From Gracilaria gracilis (Eukaryota > Rhodophyta > Florideophyceae > Gracilariales > Gracilariaceae), in the NCBI GenBank assembly GCA_030374805.1, contig JARGSG010000210.1:1-25096 (forward strand): a stretch of DNA of 25,096 nucleotides, in the 5' to 3' direction. A program made the position numbers and the translations under genes. Shown piece after piece: positions 7,410 through 15,747 of the stretch (its first letter is position 1; each line of letters starts with the position of its first letter). Below the pieces are notes generated by a model that searched no databases, was not told the origin of the DNA, and was given only the letters and a program-made list of their open reading frames with translations.

Positions 7410-9677
7410 TCAAAGGTAGTATTCGTTGCCATAGGCAGTGAACAGTTCTACAGCACCACAAACCTTACATCTGAATTTGTCGCCTTTCGCCTTCAGGTAT
7501 TTCTTAAAGCGGCGAACATCAAGAACGAATCGAATATAACTACTCTCAGAACGTAAGAATCTTTCAAAGCCTTCGCGTAGGAGAACCCTGAAATCAGAAC
7601 CATTCTTGTAGTTTTCTTCGATATGAACGCACACGCTTTCAGAGTCTTCAATAGTATTAAAAGATGACCCAATACTGTTGTTGTTCATGAAATACCATAG
7701 GTGAGTGTCCGTAATACCTGCCATATACATAGTTTTCAAATCAAATGGAGAAAGAAACCTGCCGAGCTCTTTGGAAGCGGTCTCTGCATCAACCAGTTCC
7801 CCTCGCGGGTACAATAAAGTAATTCGAGCATTAGATTTCTTCTCCATTAGCTTCTCACATTCGTCGAATGGTAGAAAGGCTCCAAGCTCAAACATTTCTC
7901 CATTTTTATCGTGAGAATTGGCACACAGTTCATTATCTGAGTATCCAGCCATCGGGGTTTCTCCCCCTTTTGTTCGGCGAAGAAGTAAACTTGAGTGACG
8001 GATGACCTTTACAGCTCCAAAAACATCTCCGTCTTCGCGTCCAACCTCACAGCGGAACATTGTCTTCATGGCATCGGGAACATCATCAGTGTTGTTTATC
8101 TCATTTGCCTTGCTCTCAATGCCTTCCAAAGCACAATGCCCATCACAATGGCATTGCCGAAGGCATACGTCCCGAAGATACTTATAGCACCTTTTGTACT
8201 CTATTCCATGACTATAAGGCATAGCTCGGTAGAAGTTTCTCAAACTGTAAGTGATTTCATCAGCATGACATAATGCTTTCATCACAAAGAACTTCCCGCA
8301 AGTGAAGTCAAACAAATTACATTCAGCTTCAACAACGGTGAGATAAACGTCACGAAGAAAACGATCCTGATCTTGATGAGACCATATGACACATGTTGGA
8401 ATCGATGGGCGTCCCTTCACTTCGCGCGTAAAGGAATCTGCTATTTTGTATACCACAGCAGCTGAGACTAACGACACGGTTCGGTTCTCGATTACGTTCC
8501 AATCTTTCTTGCTCAATATGAAAATATTGCTTACTTCATAAAGAACACTGCCCAAGCGTAGCTCACTGCATGCTGATGAATCAAAGTCACTGCATATATA
8601 TATGACAGTACTGAACTGCGTACCGTCTTTTGCACACTCTTGTAAAGCAAGCTTGGAACTCCGTCCGTCTTCCCAAAAGTCTCCAAAGTCCACGAAGGCA
8701 ACCCCTGGAAGATTGCTCTTCTCAGGACTTGAAAAGAGAACGCGATCATCCCGTCCAATATGGACACCTAGAACTTTAAACCATTCAGTCAATTGCATGG
8801 CATGAGTCCAGCAGCTCTCCAGACATCGCAACTTCCCTTGTTTCCCTTTCGTTTCCTTCTCACAGTTCTTCTTTATCCTATCTTCATCATTAAGAATGGC
8901 GCCCAAGTCAATTCCATGGCCGTCCAGTCTGTACTTCTTCGAAACCTTACCACTTCCTGCTTTCGAACGCTTTCGTTTTTTCCTTCGTGCCGGCTGTCCT
9001 TTCTTCATTGACGTCCGATGTATTCCTAGATTGGAGAGCGGTCTAGCCTCAGTTTCGATCTCAATGACATCATCGGTATCCTCTTCCACATAAAGGTTCT
9101 GGCCACCTTCTTCAATGATCCCCTGTCCTTTATTGGAGTGCTCAGGAGATTTCTCATCTTCAAGACCAATACTCTGCAACATGTTTTGAAGATCAGAGGT
9201 CTTAGAAAGTATCTCGCATGTTTCCTCTTCCGGAGAAGGGCGTCCCTTTAACTGAACTTCTTCAGGTTTTTGCTTCGGCCTCTCCGAAACATCTTCATTG
9301 GCTCCGTTTCCAGAAATTGTCGCATCCTTTTCTCCCGCGCTTGCAGCGATGCAACCTATCTTTTGTGCTGCTAGAAGTTCAGATTTAGTTCCAGAAGCTC
9401 CAATCTCGTCTGGCTTAGAATCTGGGGATATAACTGTACCATGTTCAAAATCTCGAACAAATGTATCTGAAGGCTCTGCAGCATGTGAAGGAGCAGCATC
9501 ATCAGAGTCGGAACAGAGAGCATCCGTTGCTAAATCTCCTTGAGATTTCTTCTCACTCAGAATTGGACGTTCGACATCCAGTTCGCCCGCATTGCCAACA
9601 GCAGCATGCTTTGGTTCATTTTTCACGTTCATTCTCCCCTTCCACGTCAGCACGTTGCTTCGCAAATGGAACATCAT
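7410..9677 (-). CDS. Degenerate DNA-methyltransferase-like/SET-like protein (C-terminal part of the left ParB locus)
   Basis: A 755-codon frame whose order of domains parallels the MTase-SET protein at 15748-19110. Residues 1-260 are low-complexity and charged, include a SUMO-interaction-like VIEIETE, and end in a basic nuclear-localisation-like RRKKRKR run. Then come a position like motif IV reading VDFGDFW (D330) where an active enzyme has DPP(Y/W), a motif-I-like FDFTCGKFF (D457) in place of DxFxGxG, GIEYKRC (E493), a Cys/His cluster CHCDGHC near residue 510, and a SET-like YFMNNNS (N665-N667). The last 20 residues carry a CxxC. Key catalytic residues are lost, so I infer a non-catalytic paralogue. 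The ATG at 9677 is probably not the true start: coding continues upstream in another frame (9616-9849), and a one-base slip in an A-run near 9625 would join them. It is convergent with the peptidase pseudogene. Confidence 0.65.
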   Translation of the reverse strand: MMFHLRSNVLTWKGRMNVKNEPKHAAVGNAGELDVERPILSEKKSQGDLATDALCSDSDDAAPSHAAEPSDTFVRDFEHGTVISPDSKPDEIGASGTKSELLAAQKIGCIAASAGEKDATISGNGANEDVSERPKQKPEEVQLKGRPSPEEETCEILSKTSDLQNMLQSIGLEDEKSPEHSNKGQGIIEEGGQNLYVEEDTDDVIEIETEARPLSNLGIHRTSMKKGQPARRKKRKRSKAGSGKVSKKYRLDGHGIDLGAILNDEDRIKKNCEKETKGKQGKLRCLESCWTHAMQLTEWFKVLGVHIGRDDRVLFSSPEKSNLPGVAFVDFGDFWEDGRSSKLALQECAKDGTQFSTVIYICSDFDSSACSELRLGSVLYEVSNIFILSKKDWNVIENRTVSLVSAAVVYKIADSFTREVKGRPSIPTCVIWSHQDQDRFLRDVYLTVVEAECNLFDFTCGKFFVMKALCHADEITYSLRNFYRAMPYSHGIEYKRCYKYLRDVCLRQCHCDGHCALEGIESKANEINNTDDVPDAMKTMFRCEVGREDGDVFGAVKVIRHSSLLLRRTKGGETPMAGYSDNELCANSHDKNGEMFELGAFLPFDECEKLMEKKSNARITLLYPRGELVDAETASKELGRFLSPFDLKTMYMAGITDTHLWYFMNNNSIGSSFNTIEDSESVCVHIEENYKNGSDFRVLLREGFERFLRSESSYIRFVLDVRRFKKYLKAKGDKFRCKVCGAVELFTAYGNEYYL

Positions 9678-10463
9678 CGTTTACCTTGCTGCTCGACTCT
9701 TTTAACCCCGCATGCAAAGAAAGGTTTGCGTTTGCTTCTTCAACATTTCGTTCAATCTCTTCGGATGGCATATCGTTTTCCTTTTTCGCATTTTGCCAAT
9801 TATGCAGCACGGAATTGTGCTGACCTCCCTCACTTAGCCCTAGTAGCATTTGAACTCTTATCGGCAGTCTCCATTTCTAAAGCATTCGAAACATTTGTAA
9901 ATTGTACGAAGTCAGCACTGTTAATTTCTGACTCACGAAGGTCCCACATGGTGAAGAGTGTTGAATTTGGCAGTGCTTCCTTCAAAACTGAACGAAAATT
10001 ACGAAAGAAGTCACTTTCTCCCACTAGAGCTGCTTTTCTTGACCAGCTTTCCTTCGCCAACTTTTAAAAGCGTTTTCCATACTACTTTCTCTTCAGCATT
10101 TTCATCAAGAGCTTCAAACGAAATGTCTTTCGGAATCAGATCAATGATATAGGATGCTACTCTATTCAATATGGTCTCCGACTTCCAAGGCATTTGCATT
10201 TTCCATGCGACTATGGCTGTCACTACGACACCTAGTTGTAGTCTCTCCTTTAAAAGCAGAGAACAACCACGAAATAAACGTTGCCCTTCTGACTCTTTCG
10301 CAGGAAAAAGTTTGAAATGTTCTAGTCCGAGAAGAAACGAAGAGAACCCTTTTCGGCCTCGCAAAACTGCTTTCGGGACAAAGAGTCCTGTACTTCTGTG
10401 TTTCTCCATGACATGCTTCACTGAAGGAAATAATGCAAAGGAGATGGCCAAGATCTTCTTCAC
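9616..10463 (-). pseudogene. Frame-broken middle part of the left ParB locus
   Basis: Three successive short frames (10463-10011, 10060-9830, 9849-9616) overlap end to end and together look like one coding stretch. They link the ParB-like N-terminus to the methyltransferase-like C-terminus. The first encodes a helical region (RLFRGCSLLLKERLQLGVVV..., then VASYIIDLIPKDISF) with the same layout as the region after ParB in the right locus (GELLQDG...VQLNVAIVHNM..., FLVSIVGKDLGDV). Each frame change can be explained by gain or loss of one base in a short run (AAAA near 10040, GGG near 9837, AAAAA near 9625, TTT near 10415). I cannot tell gene decay from assembly error. No GT-AG intron explains them well. 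Confidence 0.55.
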
Positions 10464-11103
10464 AGAGTTCAGTACCAGGCAGCAACAACTTGCTGCTGAG
10501 TTCTTTGTCTTTTAAGAGTTCTTTCAACCCTGAAAACTGTGTTCCAGGTTCTGGCAAACAGTTCATGATGTCTGTTACGCACGGGACATTGGCAAGAACC
10601 GATCTCGAGTTTTGTAAGGAGAGGAAGCGGGACGCGCTCGGGGAGAAGTCCAAAACTATTTTGACCAGAAATTTTGACGTGGCGAACAGCTCTGAGTTGC
10701 TTTTCTCACCAGTTTTGACATATCTCCGGATCGATTCGATCCGATTTCTTCCATCGACAAAGTTCATGGTGCCGATAACCCCAGCAGTCTTGAGGTGCAG
10801 AAGAGGAAGTGACTGGAACCTCTGGAGCGTTTCTCCATGTACATTCCATACATTCAATCCACGTAGATCTGATTGGGAAACATTCACGATAGAAAATAGT
10901 TCCATATCTCTTTTGCTAAGGGAAACGATCGGCATTCCCAGACGAGTTTTGTCCACTCCATATACTTGGAATTCTTGTATTAAATTATTGATGAGTTCTT
11001 CATCTCTGTTTCGCAAAGAGATGTTCCTAGTCTGCCTTTCAATCTCATTGAGGTCGTTGGCAGTGATCAGCACTATTCGCGGAAGTTGTGGGCCGTCTTC
11101 CAT
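10162..11103 (-). CDS. ParB/Srx-like domain protein, N-terminal part of the left locus
   Basis: The ATG at 11103 opens a 313-codon frame, though coding probably leaves this frame near 10415. Residues 105-128 read VIGTMNFVDGRNRIESIRR. This fits the ParB/sulfiredoxin-fold signature (hydrophobic strand, then DGxHR with a following helix), with D117, G118, R119 and R121; the usual His is Asn. In bacteria and phages ParB-like domains are often fused or adjacent to amino-methyltransferases of the DPPY type, the same pairing suggested here with the 7410-9677 segment. The right locus has a sister domain with the canonical DGRHR. About 250 bases upstream lies a copy of the interrupted palindrome. The fold call rests on one motif and context, so moderate confidence. 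Confidence 0.6.
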   Translation of the reverse strand: MEDGPQLPRIVLITANDLNEIERQTRNISLRNRDEELINNLIQEFQVYGVDKTRLGMPIVSLSKRDMELFSIVNVSQSDLRGLNVWNVHGETLQRFQSLPLLHLKTAGVIGTMNFVDGRNRIESIRRYVKTGEKSNSELFATSKFLVKIVLDFSPSASRFLSLQNSRSVLANVPCVTDIMNCLPEPGTQFSGLKELLKDKELSSKLLLPGTELCEEDLGHLLCIISFSEACHGETQKYRTLCPESSFARPKRVLFVSSRTRTFQTFSCERVRRATFISWLFSAFKGETTTRCRSDSHSRMENANALEVGDHIE

Positions 11104-11283
11104 CGATACTTTCGCTCGATGGAGGCTTCTAAGATAACCAGACAGTTTTGGAGCCTGTGAGGAAAAGGCAAAAGCCTACGGCCAAGCCTGAATGAGATAA
11201 TGAGCCGCAAACCAAGAACAAACTGTTATTGTTGGCTACCTACAGTGGCCTGCTCTGCAATTGCAGGGTGTGTGGAACTATCT

Positions 11284-11389
11284 AACTTGAACGTATGTAG
11301 CTGCAAGTCCTGCTCATCTTGGAAGTCAGAGCTCCAAAATTCAATACCTGTACAACGTGTAGATCGCAAAAGTGCCATTCTACACGTGT
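11284..11389. promoter_or_regulatory. Diverged promoter module upstream of the left ParB gene
   Basis: AACTTGAACG (11284-11293), 12 bases, then AGTCCTGCTCAT (11306-11317) is a decayed version of the bipartite CCTAGG element, with only the left half of the palindrome kept. It is followed by a good copy of the interrupted palindrome (11353-11389: CAACGTGTAGATCGCA, loop AAAG, TGCCATTCTACACGTGT). The order and orientation match the modules at 6682-6809 and 19837-19955. The rest of 11104-11616 holds no gene I can support. Confidence 0.6.
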
Positions 11390-11616
11390 ATGATTGGTTG
11401 CCAGGCAGCTGCAGAGGTACAGTAACCTCTGTATTGAAAATTCGGAGCGTTCTATATAGACTGCATGTAACTATACCATTGTATTGTGGAAACCGAAGCG
11501 GTATGTCTTGTGTCTATTGATCCTTATAACAATACCATAGCATAATCATTCATCATCCAACCGCGCCTTTGTTATTTTCATCACTCTTCCCTCCGTATGA
11601 ACCCCCTTCGTGACTA

Positions 11617-12653
11617 TTACCACCCCCCGTCTCCCAGTTCCGATCCAAATTCCGCATGCGGGTCATGGTCTTCCTCTTCTGTCTCATTGTTCAGGTCTTT
11701 CTTGTACTGACTTGGTCTGAACTGAGCGTTCAAGTGGACACCATCTGGTAAATTGTAACCTTCTGGAACGAAGTACATATGGTATCGCAAACTTCCATTT
11801 TGTGAAATAAAATCGGTGTGGGACGCTCCTGCATGAATAACAATCACCCCCGCCCTACCAAGACAGACTTCGGGGGAATGTGGACGAGGCCAACTTTGCT
11901 CACACGAGACAGTGCTCTTACTTTCTCTCCCTGCAAGCGCAATGGACTTGTGTGCCCCCCTCACAGACCCAAATTGCCGCTCCACCGCTACTTGTGCAGA
12001 TAACAAAGTAGCCAGGATTCCCCTGGCCGCTCAAAGTATCCTCACGGTTCAACCCAGGAAAGTCCGAGTGCAGCATTTGTCGCCCGCAGTTCACCGAAGT
12101 GTATAGCCAGACGCCCTCCAGTCCTTGGCATGAACATTTTCTTAGAACCCTCTCCGGTTCCTTTTATTGTACAAGAAAATTGTCTCTGAAGTCCTGCTTT
12201 TCGGTTGTTTGCCACCCGAAGCAATGCCATGATCTGACCCAGACGGCAATCAACGAGCCGCACGAGCTCGTACAGCCCAGACCCCGGTTTGGATTCTGTT
12301 CAATCGATTCCGTTATTCCCGTCCACGTGCTTATATAACGTCCGCAACCCTCTTTAGACATCATATGATCCTTCTCCAATCCTTCATTCAGGATCGTGTT
12401 CCCACTCCTTCCGATTATTCAGTTCTTTAAGTTCATGTTCTCCAGGAAAATTCGTAACCATTTCTTGTACTAAGGATGAAAAGAATCCAGTTGAGTCTCG
12501 CAATTTACATAACGCCTCGCCCCGGACAGAATTTGGAATCTGTTCGTCATTCAAAAACCCTTCCAGAATGCAATATCCTTTCTCGAACAACTGGGCTTGC
12601 CGTTGCGCAAAGTAAGCAATCGCTACATCATCCTCAACTACAGCAGCAGTCCC
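11617..12653 (-). pseudogene. Broken 2-oxoglutarate/Fe(II) dioxygenase-like region
   Basis: Several frames in series (about 12653-12384, 12379-12280, 12263-12042, 12006-11617) give pieces resembling a phytanoyl-CoA-type 2OG/Fe(II) oxygenase. The N-terminal piece contains LFEKGYCILEGFLNDEQI, like the family's F..GY..L..FL opening. The C-terminal piece contains GVIVIHAGASHTDF, then GSLRYHMYF, fitting the distal iron-binding His and the 2-oxoglutarate-binding Arg of the double-stranded beta helix. The HxD half of the iron site could not be placed with confidence, because the frames between are disrupted. If active, such an enzyme would hydroxylate a substrate, possibly a nucleic-acid base as in TET/JBP enzymes, but nothing here fixes the substrate. 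It runs on from the right ParB locus and is probably part of the same gene. The stop is at 11617. Confidence 0.4.
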
Positions 12654-13390
12654 ACAGTTTGCTGGTCAACAGTCTTTCCTGCCACTTCTTCCTCCTTTAA
12701 CAATACGTCTTCTAAACCATTTGCGCGGTAGTACTCATACGCTGCATGCCAGTGCACTATATGATGCGTGTCGCGTAAATCTGCCAACGTAATTATGCGC
12801 AAGCATTCTGCCCTGTGTCCTTGCGGCACAAATATACTCCGCAACCAAGGCCCCTTCGCCTCAATTGGATTCCTGAATTCTCTTCTTTCCAAGAGGCCGT
12901 GCCTAAGCTCTTTCCCGTCTACTTCCTCATCCTCATCTGTCCTTTCTATTATCTGCCGCCATCCTGAAGAGCTTGGGATCTTGGTAACTAGTCTTGTCCA
13001 TGGTGGGAAAGCAAGTCCTTCGAACGGAGCATCTACACCAGTTATTCCTATTGGTAGCTTATCTGGGACATCATCCTCGAATTTGCGTCGTCTGGGACCC
13101 ACAAATTCAAGTGCCCTGAACTTTTTTGGGTTCCGTGTTCCTCATTATTGCCTTTCTTTGTCCCACGTTGCGAATCATTTGTTCAGATTCTCGCGTCTTA
13201 TCAACATCAGTGTCACAATCTTTATTTGCTCCGTACAGCACAGAGAACTGCACCATTTCCAAGTGCTCGATGATTTCCCTCCATCTTGCGCTGGTCCAGT
13301 TTTCGGAACTTTTTTCACGATGTCGTCCACATTCAGAACTCCCGGGGCAAACAAAGCGTCTTCGGCATCGGTAGAGTCCACAATCTTCCT
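12638..13390 (-). pseudogene. Frame-broken linker and globular region of the right ParB locus
   Basis: Three frames follow one another: a basic linker (KRKRRK, about 13390-13330), a helical stretch beginning WREIIEHLEMVQF and ending EPKK (about 13290-13118), and the frame 13115-12638 with KLPIGITGVDAPFEGLAFPP, then WLRSIFVPQGHRAECL. Both internal joins fall on six-base A-runs (near 13315 and 13117) and are mended by a single-base change there, so one continuous gene is likely. No family is recognised for this part. It may be the N-terminal region of the dioxygenase-like segment, which follows after another frame break near 12650. Confidence 0.5.
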
Positions 13391-14211
13391 ACGCTTCCTT
13401 TTTCCCTGCTTTCGTCTTCCAGTGTTTGGTCGAGAACCTCCCTTGGATTTCTTGGAAGTACTTCCCGTTGTTTCTCTTGGATTTTTTGGTTGCTCTTGTT
13501 TCTGATTCTCCACAAGATGGAGGTTCCGTGATTTGGGGTTTTTTCTCTCGATGCGGACGGTGTAACAAAATCTTTTGATCTTGTAAATGCACCTACGCCT
13601 TCTTCTGAAATACTTTCTCTTCTAGTCTTCTGCTGTAAAGCAAACCGTTCAGCAGTGTTCGAATCTCCCGGACGACACTGTTGCGGCAACTCCGATATAC
13701 ATGCGTCGTTCAGGTTAGTGGCATTCTCCCTCACAACGTCTCCCAGATCTTTCCCAACAATGCTCACCAGAAATTTTCGAACTTGTCTTAAACGAAGCCT
13801 TCTTTCTCGATCTCGTCTGGTTTTAGACTTAAACTGCCGGAATCCCACCATGTTATGCACAATAGCCACATTCAGTTGCACAGTTTCACTATTTGTCGCT
13901 TTCACCCCATCCTGTAATAGTTCTCCCACACTTCTATTGTGGTAATTTGCCGTGCGCTCCACTTGGTTATACAGAATCTTGACGTTGGCATAAAACGAGG
14001 ACATCACGGTGTAAAAAGCACCCGCCCCACGGCCGCTTTCGATTCTTCCAATCGCACATGCCAAACAAAGTTTAAACCCATCCAAAGGCATTCCCCACAG
14101 AATCGAGTTTGACAAATGAACTAGGCCAAGTGAAGGGCATTTCGTAAAGGCGGCCTCCAAAATCTTGAATACTTCATCGTCTTTTGGCCATCCTGTATGC
14201 AATGTTCGCAT
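13333..14211 (-). pseudogene. Helical middle region of the right ParB-like gene
   Basis: An open frame of 292 codons, of which about the first 230 look coding; the true frame then continues in another phase from about 13510. It is rich in helix-forming and basic residues (SKTRRDRERRLRLRQVRKFL) and matches in order the post-ParB region of the left locus. In bacterial ParB proteins the part after the ParB/Srx fold is also a helical DNA-binding region, so a DNA-contact role is plausible but unproven. A frame break near 14235 joins it to the upstream 14333-14121 frame, with an in-frame TAG just before. Confidence 0.5.
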
Positions 14212-14329
14212 AACGTAGAATTTGCCTGACCTGAAGATCGCCTAAAGCACCAGTGCTCTTTCACCATCGCTGCCACGTCTACCACCCGTAGTTGCGACAT
14301 TGTGACTGTTCTTCTCTCAATGGCTGCTT

Positions 14330-15059
14330 TCACATGCGAAACGCAGGGCGTGCAAATTGTCCATGACGTTCATCCGGCAACACTTGCTGCGAGTTCTGAT
14401 TCAAAACCGCACCAAGGCCAAGCACTTCAAACATTGAAAGCAGTGTGCCATCCGCCTTCGAAAACAAGGTGGCTTCATAATTTTCCAACAGGTTCCTGAA
14501 ATAGTTTGCGATGTCAGGGTTCTGGCTCTCGGCTAACCGCCTGAATGCTTTTAGCCTATGGCGCCCGTCCACAATCCAGCATTCCTTGACGACACGCTCG
14601 TACCGGTCCTCACCCATCACGAAATACGCACCTGGTACATTCTTCTTTCGCTCTACTTTGGAGAGCAACAGAAATGCGTCCCAGTTCTGGAAGATTCAAA
14701 GCCTTGCTGAACTTTTGCTCGAGGATTTCAATATGCCCATTCCTTATGGCACGCAAGGGATCTGAAGGTTCAACGGCCAGCGTTAATAGATTGATACGAA
14801 CAACTCTTCGTTCAAATTTGTCAAAGTCGATCTCTGGAATGGCTAGCCTCTTCGTTGCTTCTTCAATGGCCTTCTCGGTACTGGTACCCCCAAATTCATC
14901 TACATGTACTACTTCGTCATCATCGACTGCCACAACATCGTCTCTATCATCATATTGCGCATCGTGTTGACGCTGTTGTGGTGGCTGCGGTTCTGGGCCA
15001 GGTAGAATGTCATCTTCATACTCCACAGGGTTGCATGGCCGTTGATTCGACTCGTTCAC
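14330..15059 (-). pseudogene. ParB/Srx-like domain of the right locus, frame-broken
   Basis: Two overlapping frames (15059-14610 and 14668-14330) encode one ParB-like domain. The first has an acidic N-terminus (DDRDDVVAVDDDEVVHVDEF) then RVVRINLLTLAVEPSDPLR. The second has ECWIVDGRHRLKAFRRL, the canonical DGRHR core of the ParB/sulfiredoxin fold. They meet near 14640 and need a frame change. No ATG opens the first frame; an ATG near 15070 (MSERVESTAMQP) in another phase is the likely start, requiring one more slip near 15030. In total about eleven frame changes cross 11617-15075, so as assembled the gene is non-functional. It is divergent from the MTase-SET gene and shares a 690-bp control region with it. 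Confidence 0.6.
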
Positions 15060-15302
15060 TCATTCGGTCGATGGAACCATTACTTCGCGCTTCTTGGCTC
15101 TGCTTCCTTGGTGCACAGAAAAGGTAGTACTTCTCGGTGAAATTCCCAGTCACCCACGAGGCGAACACGAAAAAGCGACACAGGGTAAACTGTTCTTCTT
15201 GTAAAGTACCAAAGCTAAGACTCAACACATTGCTCCGCGTCCGCATTCGTCCATGGTGTATGACCAGGGGCTCTTGTCCCAAAATATAACTTGAATGCTT
15301 CA

Positions 15303-15336
15303 TGTCCTAGGACACCATGAAAAAGTGGTTCATGTT
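15303..15336 (-). promoter_or_regulatory. Bipartite CCTAGG element, copy 2 (inverted)
   Basis: On the minus strand: AACATGAACC, 12 bases (ACTTTTTCATGG), then TGTCCTAGGACA (15314-15303). It points at the right ParB-like gene. Confidence 0.8.
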
Positions 15337-15415
15337 CTTGCATCACGGAATTTTCAAAAAAAAGTTTTTGTAAATAAATACCAATTTTTTGGAAACACCC
15401 CGCGCGCTTTGCACG

Positions 15416-15453
15416 AACATGAACCAAGTTTTCGCCATGTCCTAGGACATGGC
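15416..15453 (+). promoter_or_regulatory. Bipartite CCTAGG element, copy 3
   Basis: AACATGAACC (15416-15425), 12 bases (AAGTTTTCGCCA), TGTCCTAGGACA (15438-15449). Here the palindrome extends to a perfect 20 bp, 15434-15453, the strongest dyad in the window. It points at the MTase-SET gene, whose ATG is about 300 bases downstream. Confidence 0.8.
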
Positions 15454-15747
15454 CCCCCGGCAATATTGCTTTCTTTTTCAAGGATTCGGTCGCATTCCCA
15501 GAGCGCTCGCTGTTCATCAACGAGCTTCTTTCCGGATCATTTTCATCGCGCATCCGCAAACACTACCATACTGCGCCACCTTCAAAACGTAAACAAGTTC
15601 ATTGCAGGCATTACGAACGAGCTTTAATCCCTCCAACACTGTTGAGGCCATACTTGAAACTCTCTTTTCTTCAAGACGCAGGATTATTTTGTCGAAGCGC
15701 CTCTGCTCTATTTGGCCATCCGCCTTTCCTAGCACCAGAGTCGCAAC

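Larger units (their letters stand above)
15060..15747. promoter_or_regulatory. Divergent control region with an inverted pair of CCTAGG elements
   Basis: The gap between the right ParB-like gene (-) and the MTase-SET gene (+) carries two bipartite elements in opposite orientation, 15303-15336 (minus) and 15416-15449 (plus), about 80 bases apart. Each element's TGTCCTAGGACA half faces outward, toward the gene it points at. The short frames across this gap (for example 15215-15559, minus) overlap the elements and look accidental. Confidence 0.55.

Noticed and set aside
11200..11520. 106-codon plus frame
   Set aside because: Covers the promoter module of the left ParB gene and has a cysteine-rich, random-looking composition.
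12164..12379. TATATAA within 12325-12340 as a promoter
   Set aside because: It lies inside the broken dioxygenase-like coding region, with no gene start suitably placed downstream on either strand.
9616..15075. Short introns as the cause of the frame changes
   Set aside because: Joins that restore sense are one-base changes in homopolymers, and GT-AG pairs at the joins would give implausibly short introns (about 17-40 nt). Not fully excluded without RNA data.
15215..15735. Minus frames of 114 and 72 codons in the divergent control region
   Set aside because: Non-ATG starts, and one runs through both regulatory elements; no protein-like pattern recognised.
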